A stretch of 57,870 nucleotides of DNA. Origin: Chlorobiales bacterium (GTDB taxonomy: Bacteria > Bacteroidota > Chlorobiia > Chlorobiales > Chlorobiaceae). The number at the start of each line of letters is the position of its first letter. Positions within the stretch are counted from its first letter, which is position 1. The position numbers and the translations under genes were made by a program. The stretch is taken from contig JAKSDC010000146.1 in the NCBI GenBank assembly GCA_022360275.1, positions 1 through 57,870 on the forward strand. Reading direction: 5' to 3'. Shown here piece after piece: positions 16,250-24,282 of the stretch. Below the pieces are notes generated by a model. The model saw nothing but the letters and a program-made list of their open reading frames with translations. It was not told the DNA's origin and made no database searches.

Positions 16250-16654
16250 ATGAACCGGTTTGAAAAAGATTCTGCTGTACTTCTTACAGCTCGAGCAGTA
16301 CTGGCTTTTTCATGGATATACCAAGGGGCGGTACCGAAAATTATCTGTCGTAATCCTGGTGAGCTCGAGCTTTTGCAACACATTATCAAGGCTGAAGAGC
16401 TCGCCTGCTCGATGATTGTCTGGATGGGGTACGGCGAGATTGTTTTCGGGCTTTTTCTTCTGTTTACAACCCGCAGTTGGGTCTTCCTGCTGAATATTTT
16501 AGCTTTACTGATTCTTCTCGGTTACGTTGCTGTCTTTGAGCCGGATCTTTTTGCCTTGCCGTTCAACCCGTTGATCCTCAACGTATCTCTTATCGGTATG
16601 TCTCTGATAGCCTACAGTGAACTCAGAAAGAACCGTGATAATGCAGAACGCTAA
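16250..16654 (+). CDS. DoxX-like membrane protein
   Basis: The 134-residue protein has four hydrophobic helices. The first helix ends with AFSWIYQGAVPKI, the pattern of the DoxX-like family (helix 1 followed by a G-x-x-K-L/I turn). DoxX relatives are four-helix membrane subunits often linked to quinone or thiol oxidation. The gene overlaps the next one by 14 bases if that one starts at 16641, so the two should be expressed together. Confidence 0.65.
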   Translation: MNRFEKDSAVLLTARAVLAFSWIYQGAVPKIICRNPGELELLQHIIKAEELACSMIVWMGYGEIVFGLFLLFTTRSWVFLLNILALLILLGYVAVFEPDLFALPFNPLILNVSLIGMSLIAYSELRKNRDNAER

Positions 16655-17942
16655 CAAAAACAGGCTCGTTATCGAGCCTGGTGCAATGGCGAGGATATAC
16701 CTCTCGGTGTCGGTTGTTATCATAACTGCAGCCGCATTCCTCGGCGCTGCCGGTGCGTGGACGGGCAGTGCGTTCCTCAACACAGTCCATCCGTACGTGT
16801 TTTTCACGGGTTTCGGCAACCTTGCGATTCTTATCCTAAACCGTTATCTGATTTCTGTAATCTGCCCGGAGCTTGAAGTCGATCCTGAAAAGCAGATGCG
16901 ATACCTGTACGGTGTGCTGCTCTCCCTTTTTCTGGTTGTGCTGGCTGTATATATGAACTGGCCGCTTCTGAAGGCATTGGTCGGCCTTTTTCTGATAATC
17001 ATTGTTTCTGTTGCCGCAAAAGAAATTTTTTCTGAGCTTTTTGTTGGGAGGTTATGGCGGGAAGTGTCGGCGCGCTACTATATTTTCGACGTAATTTTTC
17101 TGCTTGTCGCGAACCTTGGACTGTTTACCCTCGGGCTGAAAGAGGCGTTTCCCGAAACAGGCATCATTCCTTTTTTCGTGACCCAGTCGTCCTATTTCCT
17201 GGGTTCATCATTTCCTTTGAGCATCAGTGTTATGGGGTTTCTTTACACCTATGTGTGGCGGCGTTCCAGCAAGGCAAAGTTGATCAAGCAGCTTTTCAGC
17301 ATCTGGTTTTATGTTTTTGTCAGCGGCGTGCTTGTTTTCCTTATTGCAATTCTCATGGGAAACTATATCGGTATGATGCTGGTCAGTCATACCCTGATGT
17401 TCGGCGTCATTGTGCTTTTGATCGGTTTTGCCCGTTACCTCCACCGGTTTTTCTCCACTCAGTTCCGACACCCTGCACTTGCTTTTCTGCTTTCAGGACT
17501 TGCAATGCTGTTTGCCGCCAGCGCATACGGTATTCTGAACATCTATTTCTTCAAATCGTTCGGCGCCGTGCCGCCGATACCGGAGGAAAGAATGTGGATT
17601 TATCATTCACATACACATGCCGCTTTGCTGGGGTGGATAACCTTTTCTTTCACGGGCATGATCTATATCGTTGTTCCTGCGATTGTAAAATCAAACTCGC
17701 TTGAGCTGTTGCGGTCGGAAAAAGCGCTGTCACAACTTCTTGATGAAATGACACTTTCAAGGGCGTTCGGACAGTTGACCATTGCATTTGTTTCCGCGAC
17801 TTCTGTTTTGCTTGCTTTCTATCTGAAGAGCAATTCTCTCATGGCGTTTGCTGGTGTTGTTTTCGGGTTCGCGGTATATTACTCAAGGGTAAACCTCGGA
17901 AAAGCCTTCCGGGGCCTTTCGGAACAGGCTGCACAAAAATAA
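16641..17942 (+). CDS. Polytopic membrane protein resembling heme-copper oxidase subunit I / NnrS-type proteins
   Basis: The protein has about 12 hydrophobic helices in 433 residues. Near residue 320 it carries YHSHTHAALLGWITFSF, matching the H-x-H...LLGW block of cbb3/NorB-type subunit I relatives and of NnrS-like proteins. A full set of copper-B histidines is not obvious, so it may bind haem without being an oxidase. The start at 16641 keeps the overlap with the DoxX-like gene short; an upstream ATG at 16617 is possible. An exported pentapeptide protein follows 5 bases after the stop. Role in nitric-oxide or oxygen handling is inference. Confidence 0.55.
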   Translation: MQNANKNRLVIEPGAMARIYLSVSVVIITAAAFLGAAGAWTGSAFLNTVHPYVFFTGFGNLAILILNRYLISVICPELEVDPEKQMRYLYGVLLSLFLVVLAVYMNWPLLKALVGLFLIIIVSVAAKEIFSELFVGRLWREVSARYYIFDVIFLLVANLGLFTLGLKEAFPETGIIPFFVTQSSYFLGSSFPLSISVMGFLYTYVWRRSSKAKLIKQLFSIWFYVFVSGVLVFLIAILMGNYIGMMLVSHTLMFGVIVLLIGFARYLHRFFSTQFRHPALAFLLSGLAMLFAASAYGILNIYFFKSFGAVPPIPEERMWIYHSHTHAALLGWITFSFTGMIYIVVPAIVKSNSLELLRSEKALSQLLDEMTLSRAFGQLTIAFVSATSVLLAFYLKSNSLMAFAGVVFGFAVYYSRVNLGKAFRGLSEQAAQK

Positions 17943-17947
17943 TATTT

Positions 17948-19276
17948 ATGAAACGGTTTTGTCTTGTATGGACTTTTTTCTTGTGGGCATCGGTTCTCCC
18001 GGTCGCAGGATTTGCTTACGACAGTGAACAGTACAGCGTTTTGCTGCAGGGGGTCAAGGCGTGGAACGCGTTGAAAGCCAGTGAGCCGAAAAAGCGTTTC
18101 GATCTGAACGGTGCCGAGATGAAAGGAAAGAATCTCAGAGGCATTGATTTCAGCAACACGACTTTAAAAGGGGCGATCCTGAACGGTGCCGATCTAAGCA
18201 ATGCCGACCTTCGCGGGGCATCGCTCGACAAGGCGGTTTTAAAGAGTGCCCTGCTGTATGATGCGTTTCTTCGTGATGCTTCGTTGCGTGAGGCAGATCT
18301 CGAAGAAGCCGGGCTCGACGGCGCTGATTTACGAGGAGCTGTTCTGGATGGAGCGGTTCTGAAGCAGGCTGACATTTCAAACAGTTTACTGAGAGGGGCG
18401 AGCCTCAGGGGTGCTGATTTGCGTGCTGCGAACCTCAGAACGGCGGATCTTGCGGAGACAAACCTTGATGGCGCCTATTTGTGGCAGGCGGTTCTTGACG
18501 CAGCGAATGTTGAGGGGGCTCTTGTAACGCCGGTTACTGTTGTAGAAACCGGAAAATATGCCGATCAGGCATGGGCTGATAAACATGGTGCGCTGTTAGT
18601 GACGCCTGAAAGCGGCGCTTCAGGATATGCTAGCGTAGAAAATGGTGTTGTTGAAAAGCAAAACGGCGCCGGTGGTCAGGTTTCGGCGGAAAAGAGCGAT
18701 GCAGGTATTTTGAATCCAGAGAAGCACGTAACGATATCCGGGACAGAAAGTATGGAGAAGAATACAGCAGCAGTGGCTCTGGACAAGAGCTGGCCGGTAA
18801 ATCCCGTGCAGCAGAAGATTCGTCTCGGTGTTACACGCGAGAGTGCAGAAACACTTTCGTATGATGTGCATCAGCGGGAGCTACTGGTTGATAGTGTTTC
18901 CCGATGGAACAAAATGAGGGAAAAAAGCCCTGAGGAACCCATACGTCTTTCGGGAGCTACATTAAGCAGGAAAGTGCTTGATGGGGCGGACCTGCGAAGC
19001 GCGGATCTGCGTGAAGCCTTGTTGAAACGAACTGAACTTGTCGAAACGGATCTGAGGGGTGCAAATCTGAGGGATGCAAACCTTCGTGAAGCAGATCTGA
19101 CCAATGCCGATCTTCAAGGTGCAGACCTTCGAGGGGCATATCTCTGGAGGGCAAATCTGAGCTGGACAACGTTGACAGGCGCGGTTGTCGATACTCAAAC
19201 TGTGCTGGAAACCGGAAAAAAAGCTACTCCTGAATGGGCTGAAAAAAACGGTGCGGTTTACCGGGACGGGCATTGA
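17948..19276 (+). CDS. Exported protein with two pentapeptide-repeat domains
   Basis: A signal peptide (residues 1 to about 24, ending GFA) is followed by two pentapeptide domains (about 40-190 and 335-415) made of A[DN]LR.A-type repeats such as GADLSNADLRGASL. Each should form a right-handed quadrilateral beta-helix. A polar linker of about 110 residues joins them. Both halves start with a W-N helix (VKAWNALKASEPKK; VSRWNKMREKSPEE) and end with a similar motif (VVETGKYADQAWADKHGA; VLETGKKATPEWAEKNGA), so the gene arose by internal duplication. The periplasmic role is unknown. It probably shares a transcript with the two membrane-protein genes before it. Confidence 0.85.
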   Translation: MKRFCLVWTFFLWASVLPVAGFAYDSEQYSVLLQGVKAWNALKASEPKKRFDLNGAEMKGKNLRGIDFSNTTLKGAILNGADLSNADLRGASLDKAVLKSALLYDAFLRDASLREADLEEAGLDGADLRGAVLDGAVLKQADISNSLLRGASLRGADLRAANLRTADLAETNLDGAYLWQAVLDAANVEGALVTPVTVVETGKYADQAWADKHGALLVTPESGASGYASVENGVVEKQNGAGGQVSAEKSDAGILNPEKHVTISGTESMEKNTAAVALDKSWPVNPVQQKIRLGVTRESAETLSYDVHQRELLVDSVSRWNKMREKSPEEPIRLSGATLSRKVLDGADLRSADLREALLKRTELVETDLRGANLRDANLREADLTNADLQGADLRGAYLWRANLSWTTLTGAVVDTQTVLETGKKATPEWAEKNGAVYRDGH

Positions 19277-19373
19277 GAAAAAGTCTCCGGACTGTTGCTA
19301 TAATATAATTCCGGTTATCTTTTTAATGACAGGCTTGTGAGCAGCGGCAACAGCTCAGGGGAAATGAAAATTT

Positions 19374-20234
19374 GTGAATGATATGGAGAGAACAGGCGAA
19401 CCGCTGGTGACGATCACCATTCCGATGTATAACAATGAAAGGTTCATCAGGCAGACGATCGAATCTATTCTTGCCCAGACGTATACCAATTTCGAGCTGC
19501 TGATTTACGATGACAACTCGACTGACGGATCATATGAGGTTACATCTTCTTTCAGGGACCCCAGGATGCGCATTTTCAAAAACGAAAGAAACCTCGGCCC
19601 GGAAGGAAACTGGAACAGGGCGATACAGGACGTTCGGGGCAAATACGTTAAACTTATATGCGGCGATGATATTCTCTACCCGAACTGCATAGAGGAGCAG
19701 GTTGCTGTTTTTGAGAACAGTCCACATGCAGGAATAAGCCTTGTCTGCAGTCAGCGAACCATCATTGATCCGGAGGGTAAATCCCTGATCAAGAAAATCA
19801 ACCTGATAGAAAAGGGGCAACACAAGGCTACCGATGTCATCAGAAAACTCATCCGCATGGGGACCAACATCCTGGGCGAACCTGTCTGCGGCCTTTATCC
19901 GGCTTCACTGCTGCCCTTGACCGGGGGATACAGCGCGAGGGTACCTTATACCATCGATCTGGAGTTCTGGATGCAACTGCTCAGGCTTGGTGACCTTTAC
20001 ATGATCGATGAATCTCTCTGCGCATTCAGGATATCGGATGAATCGTGGTCGTCGAGGATTGGGGATATGCGTTATCATCAATTTATCGAGTTCATGGAAC
20101 AGACAGCATCGGAGAAAAGGTTTGAAGTTACCGACCTGGATATGTTCATCGGAAAAATAAACTGTGCGGTTCATTCCATGACCAGTACAGTGGGCTTCAA
20201 ACTGTTTGCAGGGCCGGTACAGGAGGAAAACTAA
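19374..20234 (+). CDS. Family 2 glycosyltransferase
   Basis: The 286-residue protein has the GT-A fold of GT2 enzymes: VTITIPMYNNERFIRQTIES at the start, the first nucleotide-binding aspartates in YDDNSTDGS (about residues 45-53), and the metal-binding GDD in LICGDDILYPNC (about 100). It should transfer a sugar from a nucleotide-sugar to a polysaccharide, lipid or protein acceptor. No membrane helix is seen. Translation may begin at GTG 19374, about 10 bases after AGGGGAA, or at ATG 19383. No other polysaccharide gene is adjacent; ugd is 34 kb away. Confidence 0.85.
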   Translation: MNDMERTGEPLVTITIPMYNNERFIRQTIESILAQTYTNFELLIYDDNSTDGSYEVTSSFRDPRMRIFKNERNLGPEGNWNRAIQDVRGKYVKLICGDDILYPNCIEEQVAVFENSPHAGISLVCSQRTIIDPEGKSLIKKINLIEKGQHKATDVIRKLIRMGTNILGEPVCGLYPASLLPLTGGYSARVPYTIDLEFWMQLLRLGDLYMIDESLCAFRISDESWSSRIGDMRYHQFIEFMEQTASEKRFEVTDLDMFIGKINCAVHSMTSTVGFKLFAGPVQEEN

Positions 20235-20327
20235 TGCTATTCTCCATTACTGTTTTTTGCTGGGAAGAGAAGGATATTATCCTGATATTAGGATAGAACA
20301 GCAGTTTCCTGAAACCATAAATTCCGT

Positions 20328-20597
20328 ATGGTTATGTCGGTAGCGTCAGCAAAAGAGTTCCTGGAAAAAATCACATCGGACGATGCTTTTCGTCATTCGC
20401 TCATCAGCGAACTTGCCAGGTTCCGGTCGGAACTTGTCTCACAAGCAGGCTATGAATTCAATGAACAGGAACTCGATGAGGCCAAGTCCTCCTTGTCGGC
20501 AGGAGTTCTGGGGCAGGTGCCAGGCTGGTTTTGTGATGCAGAAGAGACCGGCAAGTCATACAGGGGCCGAAAGTGCGGCGGCGGTCTCTGGCATTGA
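20328..20597 (+). CDS. Nif11-type leader peptide, possible RiPP precursor
   Basis: The 89-residue protein (ATG 20328, or 20334 giving MSVASAKEF) has the Nif11 leader layout. It shows SAKEFLEKITSDDAFRHSL, then AGYEFNEQELDEA corresponding to the conserved A-GY-FT-EEL block, then a LS...L..V.G-like end (LSAGVLGQVPGW). The tail carries CDAEETGKSYRGRKCGGGLWH with two cysteines and a glycine run, as expected of a core peptide. Nif11 leaders guide lanthipeptide or other tailoring enzymes. No LanM, YcaO or protease is adjacent. The SPASM protein at 36.9 kb has its own partner. Housekeeping Nif11 proteins of unknown role also exist. Confidence 0.6.
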   Translation: MVMSVASAKEFLEKITSDDAFRHSLISELARFRSELVSQAGYEFNEQELDEAKSSLSAGVLGQVPGWFCDAEETGKSYRGRKCGGGLWH

Positions 20598-20660
20598 GTG
20601 CCGGATAGATGTTATCAATGGACACGTTATTATTCATCAACCTGATTAATTCCCCTTGAT

Positions 20661-21941
20661 ATGAAACCGATTTGCATCAACAACTACTGCTTTGACCACG
20701 TTCATATCTGGATTCAATACCATCATGCAATTCCACAATTTGTGGAAGTGGCTATAGAGATCTTTTACCCGCGTGACCGCCAGGCCAACGGACTGGTGCT
20801 GTTCAATCATGGCTTTCTTATCGGTGTCGATCTATTGTACTATCCGAAAAAAATTATCGGATCGCTGCTTAACGACACGCCTCTTTTCGGCGTCCATCCA
20901 TCCTACTATTACAACTACTCCAGTGCTCTGGTCGAAAAACACTGGGCAATGGCGTATGTTACCTCTACACATCAGCAACTCCAGGGTGTTCCCTGGACCG
21001 ATTTCGGGGGCAACCCGAGGGTGGGCCAGGAAGCGTATACAGCAGCATCGTATCTTATCAAGTACGGGGTGACCGACGAGTTTTACAGGGCAGAAAAAAA
21101 GTACAAGAACACAGCTTTTTACAAGCCCGAAGAGGTTGAAAAAGCCCGTTTCATGCGTTCGAACAATGTGATTTTTGCCGGTCATTCGGTTGGCGGTGCT
21201 CATGCTCAGGTTCCTGCTACAGGGTTTGAAACCATGCGGAAAATCGGTAAAGACACATGTCTGCCTTTCGATCCGGTGATCTATGACCGGGAGTTGCTGC
21301 CGAAGTATTCCGAGCGTATGTCCGACTGGGCGCCGGAAGAGAGGGCCAATCCTGTCGGCCTCGTTCAGCTTTCCCCTGTTGATCAGAAGGTCCCATTGAT
21401 CGGGCCTGGGATGGCGGACTACCGGAAAGTTCTGTCCGACAGGCAATTACCCATACTCATGATGATCGGGGAATGCGACAGTGCCTGTCTGAAAGACTCC
21501 AATCCACCGGCTTGGTCGCCAAACCCTGATGAAACAACCGAATTTTCCCAGCTTGCACCCGAAGGCAGCAGCTCATGGGCTGTCATTGCAAATGTGGAAA
21601 AAGGCAGCCATTGCGGCTACCTGACAAAGGAGTGTGACCTGTGCAGTCTTGCCGATAAAGATTCCGGCCTGTGTAAAAAAGGCACGAAAACCTGGAAAGC
21701 TGGAGGTGAAGAAGCAGCTTTTACCAATGAACTTTTCAAACAGTTCATCGCGATGTATCCTGACGGGCAAGGATTTCAAGGCGACTTTAAAAAGTGGATC
21801 CACAGCGATTTCATCAAGTGGCTCAACCGTGAAAACCCGTATGGCAAGATCAAGCTGGTGCCTTTCCCGGACGGGACGTATATCAATTATGCATCGCACG
21901 GCGGCTGTCCGCCCCTGGAAGGGAAGAAGGGGAAGAAGTAG
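20661..21941 (+). CDS. Alpha/beta-hydrolase family protein
   Basis: The 426-residue protein has GLVLFNHGFLIG (oxyanion strand, about residues 37-48) and a nucleophile elbow VIFAGHSVGGAHAQV (G-H-S-V-G-G, serine near residue 177), so a serine hydrolase fold is clear. Late blocks LPILMMIGECDSAC and VEKGSHCGYL could supply the acid and histidine of the triad. Several cysteines cluster near residue 330 (KECDLCSLADKDSGLC), which suggests disulfides or metal, yet no signal peptide is visible. The substrate is unknown. It starts 63 bases after the Nif11 gene; co-transcription is possible. Confidence 0.7.
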   Translation: MKPICINNYCFDHVHIWIQYHHAIPQFVEVAIEIFYPRDRQANGLVLFNHGFLIGVDLLYYPKKIIGSLLNDTPLFGVHPSYYYNYSSALVEKHWAMAYVTSTHQQLQGVPWTDFGGNPRVGQEAYTAASYLIKYGVTDEFYRAEKKYKNTAFYKPEEVEKARFMRSNNVIFAGHSVGGAHAQVPATGFETMRKIGKDTCLPFDPVIYDRELLPKYSERMSDWAPEERANPVGLVQLSPVDQKVPLIGPGMADYRKVLSDRQLPILMMIGECDSACLKDSNPPAWSPNPDETTEFSQLAPEGSSSWAVIANVEKGSHCGYLTKECDLCSLADKDSGLCKKGTKTWKAGGEEAAFTNELFKQFIAMYPDGQGFQGDFKKWIHSDFIKWLNRENPYGKIKLVPFPDGTYINYASHGGCPPLEGKKGKK

Positions 21942-21993
21942 AGGCATGACTTTTGAATTCAGGAGCCGGAATTCAGAAGTCAGTGAGTCGTAG

Positions 21994-22021
21994 GGGCGAA
22001 CCTGGGTGTTCGCCCTTTTTT
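21994..22021 (+). terminator. Repeat-family hairpin acting as terminator
   Basis: GGGCGAAC (21994-22001) and GTTCGCCC (22008-22015) form an 8-bp stem followed by TTTTTT. The same stem with a different loop recurs at 24138-24159, so this is one member of a dispersed hairpin family used here as a terminator. Confidence 0.75.
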
Positions 22022-22106
22022 GTGTGATAAGCCGAAATGGGATATTGAACGCAAGAAGCCAGCGAGAAATCAGTCGGCAGTCTTGTCAGCCCGACAGGCA
22101 TATAGG

Positions 22107-22145
22107 AAAACAAAAGCGCCGGGCCCGGAAGGGCGAGACCGGCGC
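22107..22145 (-). terminator. Terminator of the minus-strand membrane-protein gene
   Basis: GCGCCGG (22116-22122) and CCGGCGC (22139-22145) pair. Read on the minus strand the stem is followed by TTTTGTTTT, placing an intrinsic terminator about 40 bases after the stop of the gene at 22184-22732. Confidence 0.6.
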
Positions 22146-22183
22146 ATATATTAGGGTAATGTGGATAGAATTTGCGTCGCAGA

Positions 22184-22732
22184 TCAACTGCCTTCGTCTT
22201 GAAGGTCAGCCGGTTTGCCTTGAACCGAGGCTTTACTGGTTACATTGCTGATAATTTGCGGAACAAATCGTTCAGAAAAACCAGCCACAAACGACCAAAA
22301 TAGGAATTTTGCAAGATCCTGACCCGTTTGAGGATATGATTTCGTGAAAATTTCAATCATAAATGCAGTGTCAGGAACTGAATTTGGTGGTTTTGGGATA
22401 TAGAAAGTAGGAAATATACTTCCCGAGATAATTTCAGATAGAAATAAACAATATAAAACCAGCGCAAATACACCGCCAAAGACTGGAATCAGGAGAATCT
22501 GGAACCAAGACTTGGTTAATAAAGTCAGTTCTTCATCGGATACAGACTTAATTCGTTGCTGAATGCTAACGAAACCCCCAATGATTCCACACAAGAATCC
22601 GGCCCAAGTCATCATGAATCGCTGGCTAAAATAATAACTGAGGCCGAAAATAGCGCCAAATATCAATACAGTTATGAAAGTCATGATAATTAGCCGCTTG
22701 GTTAGTGTATGAATGTTTGCGATTCTGTCCAT
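22184..22732 (-). CDS. Small membrane protein of unknown function
   Basis: The 182-residue protein has four hydrophobic stretches: two near the N terminus (residues 15-50), one about 75-100 and one about 140-158 (FLFWSFVAGFSERFVPQIIS). The last phrase resembles a motif I have seen in uncharacterised membrane proteins of several phyla. The gene is visibly AT-richer than its neighbours (a sampled 60-base stretch near 22261 is about 38% GC), it is the only minus-strand gene within some 40 kb, and it borders the repeat-flanked CRISPR island. Recent transfer is likely. No function can be proposed. Confidence 0.65.
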   Translation of the reverse strand: MDRIANIHTLTKRLIIMTFITVLIFGAIFGLSYYFSQRFMMTWAGFLCGIIGGFVSIQQRIKSVSDEELTLLTKSWFQILLIPVFGGVFALVLYCLFLSEIISGSIFPTFYIPKPPNSVPDTAFMIEIFTKSYPQTGQDLAKFLFWSFVAGFSERFVPQIISNVTSKASVQGKPADLQDEGS

Positions 22733-22963
22733 GTTATTCCTCAGAACATTTATTATTCTTTACTATAAAATATCTTGCAAGCTCCTAACCTATATTCCTT
22801 GAAAATATTGTTTGTTTACATTGGAAATGTGTTCATCGACTATTTACAGCAGGAAAAGATACCATCTCTTCATAATTTCGCTCCCGCTACTGAAAAAAAC
22901 AAACATATCAACTACTCACCCCGCCTGTTGTTTTTGCATTTCTTTTTAGCTCCTACTCTGACA

Positions 22964-23113
22964 CGATTAGTACAGGGGACAGGGAAGTGCTGAGTTTTGA
23001 GCAATGAGTTCCGAGTTTGTGTTCCCGCTCATTTTCGAGTCTGATCCGGAGGTCAGGTTTTTCCTGTAAGCATTTATGGATGCCGCCCCGTGAAATCCAA
23101 GTATCCATTTCAC
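22964..23113. repeat. Flanking repeat copy A, left of the CRISPR-Cas island
   Basis: Positions 22964-23096 match 32215-32348 in the same orientation with three substitutions and one single-base gap. The copy ends in a hairpin: GTGAAAT (23090-23096), loop CCAAGTATCC, ATTTCAC (23107-23113). In copy B the loop is the reverse complement, with one difference. No coding sequence is seen in it. Confidence 0.9.
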
Positions 23114-23570
23114 GGTAGTAGTACGTTGTTTAATAGCGAAAAAAACATTCGCAGAAACAAAAAAGACATAGCGGGGGTGTGTTTTCCTGCCTTTCTGTAG
23201 TTTGGGAGGAAAAGGAGTGCTGTTATTGAAATCCGCTTGACTTATTGAGCAACGTTTTCCTGATATTTGCTGCTTTGTGTGGAAAAGCCGAACTTAACTT
23301 ACGGCAGTTTTAGTCAAAGTACCGCGAACGTGTGGGTGAGTTTACCCTTAGAGTGATTATGCTGTGCCAACGTATTGTTTCGAAAGGTTTTGCCGGGATT
23401 GTTCTTTGAAAACGATTCGCATAATCAAGCAAAATTTTAAAAAATAAATAATTGTGGGATTTAAAAAAGGATGGGAGGTGAAAGAAACAGGTGTTTAGGC
23501 AACCACCATACAGCGGTTCGCGCAACATCGTTCGGAAAACATTGTCTGGCGAAGGTTTGCAAAAGGACAG
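23114..23570 (+). promoter_or_regulatory. Gene-free stretch containing the probable CRISPR leader
   Basis: No credible gene is present. An A/T-rich block near 23425-23470 lies about 100 bases before the first repeat, where a leader promoter would be expected if the array is read on the plus strand. No degenerate repeat is visible upstream of 23571. Confidence 0.45.
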
Positions 23571-23800
23571 GTAGATGGAGACCCGCAGAAGTAGAGGGGA
23601 TTGAGATATCTGTAGCCCGGCCATGCTGCCTTTCGGGTAAATGGTAGATGGAGACCCGCAGAAGTAGAGGGGATTGAGATATCAAAAGCACGCTCGGTTG
23701 CTTCTTCGTCTTTGGGGTAGATGGAGACCCGCAGAAGTAGAGGGGATTGAGACTGTTTGATTGTCTCCACTTATTTATTGCTTCATCGTAGATGGAGACC
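23571..23800 (+). CRISPR. CRISPR array, three full repeats plus one truncated repeat, three spacers
   Basis: Identical 36-base repeats lie at 23571-23606, 23644-23679 and 23717-23752, beginning GTAGATGGAGACC and ending GGGGATTGAGA. A fourth copy at 23788-23800 keeps only the first 13 bases. Spacers are 37, 37 and 35 bases (23607-23643, 23680-23716, 23753-23787). The 3' end ATTGAGA resembles the ATTGAAA-type 8-base crRNA handle of Cas6-processed arrays, and degeneration at the right end marks the trailer, so transcription is on the plus strand like the cas genes. The last repeat runs straight into repeat copy C. No spacer matches another part of the window by eye. Confidence 0.97.
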
Positions 23801-23920
23801 TGATTAGCTAAAAGGGGCAAGGAAGTGCTAAGTGTTGAGCAATGAATGCACGTTCCCGGTCATCTTTGTGGTTGACTCTTTTGCAAACAGGTATGGATGC
23901 CGGATCAGGTTCGGCATGGC
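23797..23920. repeat. Dispersed repeat copy C, abutting the last CRISPR repeat
   Basis: The segment starts GACCTGATTAGCTA and continues AAGGAAGTGCTAAGTGTTGAG, a diverged version of the start of copies A and B. It ends in a hairpin ATGCCGGA (23897-23904) / TTCGGCAT (23910-23917). Its first bases GACC are shared with the truncated CRISPR repeat, so it appears to have cut that repeat off. Confidence 0.7.
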
Positions 23921-24282
23921 TCTTTGGGTGTTGGAGTTAAAGCTATCAAGCCATCCAACTGTCAGGCCAACAAGCCATTAACTGACCCGATTAGTTACAG
24001 GGGAGAGCAGGGGAAAGTCGGCAATCTACGTTTGGTTCAAGGTTTATCTTGCTTGAGTCGTCTTCGGGCTTGACCCGGAGATCTATGTGAGGCGGCTGTC
24101 GGATAAAGCAGGCAGAAAGTTGCAAAGCTTCTTGTAGGGGCGAACCTGTATGTTCGCCCAGAGGGACGTTTGTAACGTAGGGGCGAAAAATTTTTCGTTC
24201 TTATGGATGCAGGAAATCAATCAGCCGCATTTGTCGGCTTTTAACAACGACCAAGATTCGAAGAAGCACATCAAAAATTGCC
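23921..24282. repeat. Gene-free stretch with repeat fragments
   Basis: The stretch holds a partial further copy of the dispersed element (GACCCGATTAGTTACAGGGG near 23986), a phrase GACCCGGAGATC near 24073, the repeat hairpin GGGCGAAC/GTTCGCCC (24138-24159), and a degenerate relative ending in the palindrome CGAAAAATTTTTCG (24184-24197). No gene is supported. Confidence 0.6.

Noticed and set aside
23607..23716. Extension of the CRISPR repeat by TATC, shared by the starts of spacers 1 and 2
   Set aside because: Spacer 3 starts CTGT, so the shared bases are not part of the repeat.
23460..23820. Open frames running through the CRISPR array on the minus strand
   Set aside because: They arise because the repeat lacks stops in that frame; the repeated SIPSTSAG phrase is just translated repeat.
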